7,095 nucleotides of DNA from NCBI GenBank assembly GCA_002319875.1, contig DCFS01000007.1, positions 1-7,095 on the forward strand, in the 5' to 3' direction. Below the pieces are notes generated by a model. It saw only the letters and a program-made list of their open reading frames with translations. It made no database searches and was not told the DNA's origin. Below, piece after piece: positions 6,088 through 7,095 of this stretch. Numbering within the stretch: position 1 is the stretch's first letter; each line of letters starts with the position of its first letter. Source of the stretch: Treponema sp. UBA1798 (GTDB taxonomy: Bacteria > Spirochaetota > Spirochaetia > Treponematales > Treponemataceae). The position numbers were made by a program, and so were the translations under genes.

Positions 6088-7095
6088 CTATTTGATAAAA
6101 CCGCCTGTAATGCGTCCTAACCGTGTAATGCCTTCTTTGATTCTGTCTTCAGGCATATTGGAATAATTGACACGGAATGTGTTTTCATTACCGCCGTTCG
6201 GAAAGAATGAACCGCCGGGAACAAAAGCGACGTTTTCTTCAAGGCATTCCTTCAAAAGCATCCGGGCATTGACAGACGCGGGCAGCGTAACCCATGCAAA
6301 TAGGCCGCCCTGCGGTCTGGTAAAGGAAACACCGGCAGGGAAAGACTGTTCCATAGTCCGGAGCATAACGTCCCTCCGTTTTTTATAAGTGGTACGGATT
6401 ACGTCGATATGCGCATCGATATCATAGAGCTCAAGATATTTGGCAATTTCCATCTGTGCAAGCGTATTGCACTGTAAATCGGTTCCCTGTTTAACCAGAA
6501 CATATTTTTTTATCAGCTCTTTGTCGCCCGCAATCCAGCCTATGCGATACCCCGGACAGAAAATTTTCGAGAACGTACCGGTACAGAGAATCGTACCGGC
6601 TGAATCAAACGATTTTGCAGCAGGAAGCGATTCTCCCTCGAACCGGAGTTCCCCGTACGGGTTATCCTCTATGACGGGAACCGCAAACCTGGCGGAAAGA
6701 GCTGCCAGCTGCTTTCTCCGCTCAAGGCTCCAGGTCCGGCCGGTCGGATTTTGAAAATCGGGAATGACGTATATCAGCTTTGCATTCCGGTATTTTTCAA
6801 GCTGTGCTTCCAGTCCGGCAGGAATCATCCCTTCATCATCGGTAGGCACCTCGGCAAAAGTACAACCGTACGCTTTGAACGCACTGATAGCTGCCAGATA
6901 TGTCGGACTTTCGCAGAGCACAACATCCCCTTCATCAAGAAATACCTTGCCGGACAGGTCAAGCGACTGCTGCGATCCGTGGGTAATAAGAATATTGTCG
7001 TCGTCAAACGACGTACCAAGACGGCTGTTCATACGCCGGGCAATCCACTGTCGTAACGGCTTGAAGCCCTCTGTCGTCGAATACTGAAGCGCTTT
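6088..7095 (-). CDS. PLP-dependent class I/II aminotransferase, LysN/MocR-like (partial, N-terminus beyond right edge)
   Basis: Cytoplasmic fold-type I aminotransferase transferring amino groups between amino acids and 2-oxo acids. 335 residues are visible; full proteins have about 390-400, so some 60 N-terminal residues are missing. The frame is open through 7095: the codons upstream of the internal ATG at 7032 encode ALQYSTTEGFKPLRQWIARR, a conserved stretch of this family, so that ATG is not the start. Fragment positions: THGSQQSLDL (38-47, cofactor phosphate region), PDFQNPTG (112-119), EDNPYGELRF (143-152, with D144 and Y147 contacting PLP), TFSK with Schiff-base lysine K177, GYRIGW (182-187) and FRVNYS with R308 for the substrate carboxylate. 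No GntR-type DNA-binding domain is visible, though its usual position would be off the window. Likely substrates are aromatic, branched-chain or 2-aminoadipate type; this cannot be resolved. It is convergent with the carboxypeptidase. Confidence 0.94.
   Translation of the reverse strand, partial: KALQYSTTEGFKPLRQWIARRMNSRLGTSFDDDNILITHGSQQSLDLSGKVFLDEGDVVLCESPTYLAAISAFKAYGCTFAEVPTDDEGMIPAGLEAQLEKYRNAKLIYVIPDFQNPTGRTWSLERRKQLAALSARFAVPVIEDNPYGELRFEGESLPAAKSFDSAGTILCTGTFSKIFCPGYRIGWIAGDKELIKKYVLVKQGTDLQCNTLAQMEIAKYLELYDIDAHIDVIRTTYKKRRDVMLRTMEQSFPAGVSFTRPQGGLFAWVTLPASVNARMLLKECLEENVAFVPGGSFFPNGGNENTFRVNYSNMPEDRIKEGITRLGRITGGFIK

Noticed and set aside
6088..7032. ATG at 7032 as the aminotransferase start
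   Set aside because: In-frame codons upstream to the window edge encode conserved family sequence (ALQYSTTEGF...), so the gene is cut by the window and not a short variant.
6440..7087. Overlapping plus-strand frames of about 100 codons opposite the aminotransferase
   Set aside because: The minus strand carries an uninterrupted aminotransferase with the PLP lysine and all main motifs, so these are shadow frames.

Overview
The window looks like chromosomal DNA from a moderate-GC bacterium. Ribosome-binding sites are strong AGGAGG-type, there is a near-consensus TTGACA-17-TATTAT promoter, and the genes are tightly packed, which together suggest Bacillota (Firmicutes). I cannot place it further from sequence alone. 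No mobile elements, rRNA, tRNA or CRISPR arrays were seen.

Layout. (1) Positions 1-4235, all on the minus strand and so read from right to left, hold a four-gene operon: a DeoR-family repressor, a DUF1537 four-carbon acid-sugar kinase (DtnK/DenK-like), a PdxA2-type 4-phospho-acid dehydrogenase, and a GntP-family permease cut by the left edge. (2) Positions 4236-4475 are a 240-bp divergent control region. It contains a strong minus-strand promoter, a tandem 15-bp direct repeat (22-bp period) over the predicted start of transcription, and a large interrupted inverted repeat. (3) Positions 4476-5993 on the plus strand hold a complete M32 (Taq-type) metallocarboxypeptidase, followed by a strong intrinsic terminator at 6010-6049. 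(4) Positions 6088-7095 on the minus strand hold a PLP-dependent class I/II aminotransferase (LysN/MocR-like, COG1167-type) cut by the right edge and convergent with the carboxypeptidase.

How the genes work together. The permease would import a four-carbon sugar acid (D-threonate, D-erythronate or a relative). The kinase would phosphorylate O4. The PdxA2-type enzyme would oxidise and decarboxylate the product to dihydroxyacetone phosphate, which enters glycolysis. The DeoR protein probably represses its own promoter through the tandem repeats until an intermediate is present. This pathway logic is established for DUF1537 kinase/PdxA2 pairs; the exact substrate here is inferred. The carboxypeptidase and aminotransferase are probably separate peptide and amino-acid metabolism genes.

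I found no wholly new system. The most interesting material is the compact acid-sugar operon and the structured divergent control region.
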